Below are positions 7,350 through 8,445 of a DNA stretch of 8,445 bases, in pieces. Source of the DNA: Bacteroidetes bacterium UBA4009 (lineage in GTDB: Bacteria; Bacteroidota; Bacteroidia; NS11-12g; UBA9320). The notes under the pieces were generated by a model. The model worked only from the letters and a program-made list of their open reading frames with translations. It was not told where the DNA came from and ran no database searches. The stretch's first letter is position 1; each line of letters begins with the position of its first letter. The DNA lies in NCBI GenBank assembly GCA_002384205.1, contig DGBH01000173.1:1-8445 (forward strand), given 5' to 3'. The translations under genes and the position numbers were made by a program.

Positions 7350-8445
7350 ATGAATTTTCAGAATCCTACTTTTCTTTGGGCCTTACTACTGTTAGCCATA
7401 CCTCTTATCATTCATTTATATAATTTTAGGCAGTATAAAAAAGTAGTCTTTAGTAATTTGGCTATGCTTAAAGAGATCCAAACGCAGAGCAGTAAGACTA
7501 GGCAAATCAAAAAGTGGTTAATACTTGCTAGTCGTATGCTGGCGCTCGCGGCACTTATTTTGGCCTTTGCCTTACCTTTTATTCCTTCTAAAATAACCCA
7601 ATCAGGTCGGCAGTTAGTTAGTATTTATATTGATAATTCAGAGAGCATGCGTGCCGAAGGCGAGAATGGACAGCTGTTTGAAAATGCAAAAAATACAGCG
7701 CGAGAAATTATACAGAATTTATCTCCAGATGCGGAAATTCAAATTCTAAATAATGACCTTAGTCCATACTCTAGCCATGTGCATACTTCCGAAAATGCTA
7801 TAAAGCTGTTAGATGATATGACGATCTCGTATTATCCAAACGACTTTTCTAAGATAGTGCAAAAAATAAGCGCCAAATACAGCAGTGAGGGGTATGCATC
7901 ACAGCATACGTTTGCCATAAGCGATTTTCAGCAGCGAAAAAAGGATGAGTACAGCAAGATCGATAGTAATTTAGTTCTGCATCTTATAAAAATACTTCCT
8001 GAAAAGTTTCAAAATATAAGTATCGATTCGGTTTGGCTTGAGGAACCCGTGGTAAAACCACAAAGCCCAGTAAAACTAAGCGTGAAGGTCGTAAATAATG
8101 GGGATGACGCGATAGAGTCTTCTACGTTAGTGCTTAAAATAAATGGAGTTCAGCAAGGTGCAGAGAGTTTTGGCCTGCAATCAAAGGAAACCAAAATAAT
8201 AGATTTAGCTTTTACAAGCTCTCAAAAAGGTTGGATAGAAGGAGATGTTAGCGTGAATGATGTTCCTGTAGTTTTTGACAATGTCTATCACTTTGCTTTA
8301 CAACTAAAACCGAGTATCAACATACTACAAATAGGTGAGGCGTCGGTAGCTATTGCTAAAATTTTTAACAATGATCCTATTTTTAAAGTGACTGCGGCAC
8401 GGGAAGGAAGTCTTGACTATTCTTCTTTTGGAAAGTACGATTTTA
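7350..8445 (+). CDS. BatA-like double-transmembrane protein with VWA-like domain (3' end outside window)
   Basis: The first 365 codons are present; the frame is open at the right edge. The N-terminus is the BatA domain (PF07584/TIGR02226 type): NPTFLWALLLLAIPLIIHLY forms membrane segment 1 (about 6-25), followed by NFRQYKKVVFSNLAML, then segment 2 (about 56-78, ending LAFALPFIP). A von Willebrand A-like domain follows in the periplasm, with the metal-site motif D-x-S-x-S kept as Asp95, Ser97, Ser99 in YIDNSESM. A later AISDFQQ (Asp192) is typical of this family. Residues about 236-310 look like a CARDB/Ig-like domain (KLSVKVVNNGDDAIESS), and the segment after INILQIGE resembles the start of the family's C-terminal domain. 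Full-length relatives usually have about 600-700 residues. The family is membrane-anchored and faces the periplasm; its role is poorly known, and links to the Bat aerotolerance proteins rest on the N-terminal domain only. The ATG is unambiguous because the BatA motif begins right after it. Confidence 0.9.
   Translation, partial: MNFQNPTFLWALLLLAIPLIIHLYNFRQYKKVVFSNLAMLKEIQTQSSKTRQIKKWLILASRMLALAALILAFALPFIPSKITQSGRQLVSIYIDNSESMRAEGENGQLFENAKNTAREIIQNLSPDAEIQILNNDLSPYSSHVHTSENAIKLLDDMTISYYPNDFSKIVQKISAKYSSEGYASQHTFAISDFQQRKKDEYSKIDSNLVLHLIKILPEKFQNISIDSVWLEEPVVKPQSPVKLSVKVVNNGDDAIESSTLVLKINGVQQGAESFGLQSKETKIIDLAFTSSQKGWIEGDVSVNDVPVVFDNVYHFALQLKPSINILQIGEASVAIAKIFNNDPIFKVTAAREGSLDYSSFGKYDF

Noticed and set aside
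1..8445. Possible CRISPR, transposon, phage or defence system
   Set aside because: No direct-repeat array, transposase, integrase, terminal inverted repeats or nuclease/helicase motifs are visible on either strand; the whole window is accounted for by four envelope or hypothetical genes.

Overview
The window looks like a chromosomal segment of an AT-rich member of the Bacteroidota. Four things point there: a BatA-type double-transmembrane protein, a glycosyltransferase of a Bacteroidota-type two-part architecture, a very large cysteine-containing secreted protein built from DUF11-like beta units, and upstream sequences matching the phylum's promoter consensus (TTG, about 20 nt, TAnnTTTG) in place of Shine-Dalgarno sites. 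I cannot place it below phylum level from sequence alone.

Layout. Positions 1-4676 (minus strand) are one uninterrupted reading frame that runs off the left edge. It is at least 1558 residues of a secreted, probably cell-surface protein with an N-terminal signal peptide. Next comes a 68-base gap holding its promoter. Positions 4745-6664 (minus) encode a 639-residue membrane glycosyltransferase: an N-terminal GT2 domain joined to a membrane and nucleotide-binding-like portion resembling a polyprenyl sugar-phosphate transferase that lacks a recognisable catalytic end. A short divergent junction separates it from a plus-strand pair: a 189-residue soluble protein of unknown function (6701-7270), then the N-terminal 365 residues of a BatA-like membrane protein (7350 to the right edge).

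Function. The two minus-strand genes both concern the cell envelope: one builds glycans at the inner membrane, the other is an exported, potentially glycosylated surface protein. Their adjacency may be incidental, because the giant gene has its own good promoter. The two plus-strand genes are separated by 79 bases without a convincing terminator and are probably co-transcribed.

Most notable observations: the giant protein has a roughly 131-156 residue periodicity, each unit ending in a beta strand followed by a cysteine. It also carries two calcium-loop-like sequences. Both minus-strand genes appear to use TTG start codons placed only a few bases downstream of Bacteroidota -7 boxes. I see no RNA genes, CRISPR arrays, insertion sequences or prophage genes. 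I found no convincing new defence or mobile system here.
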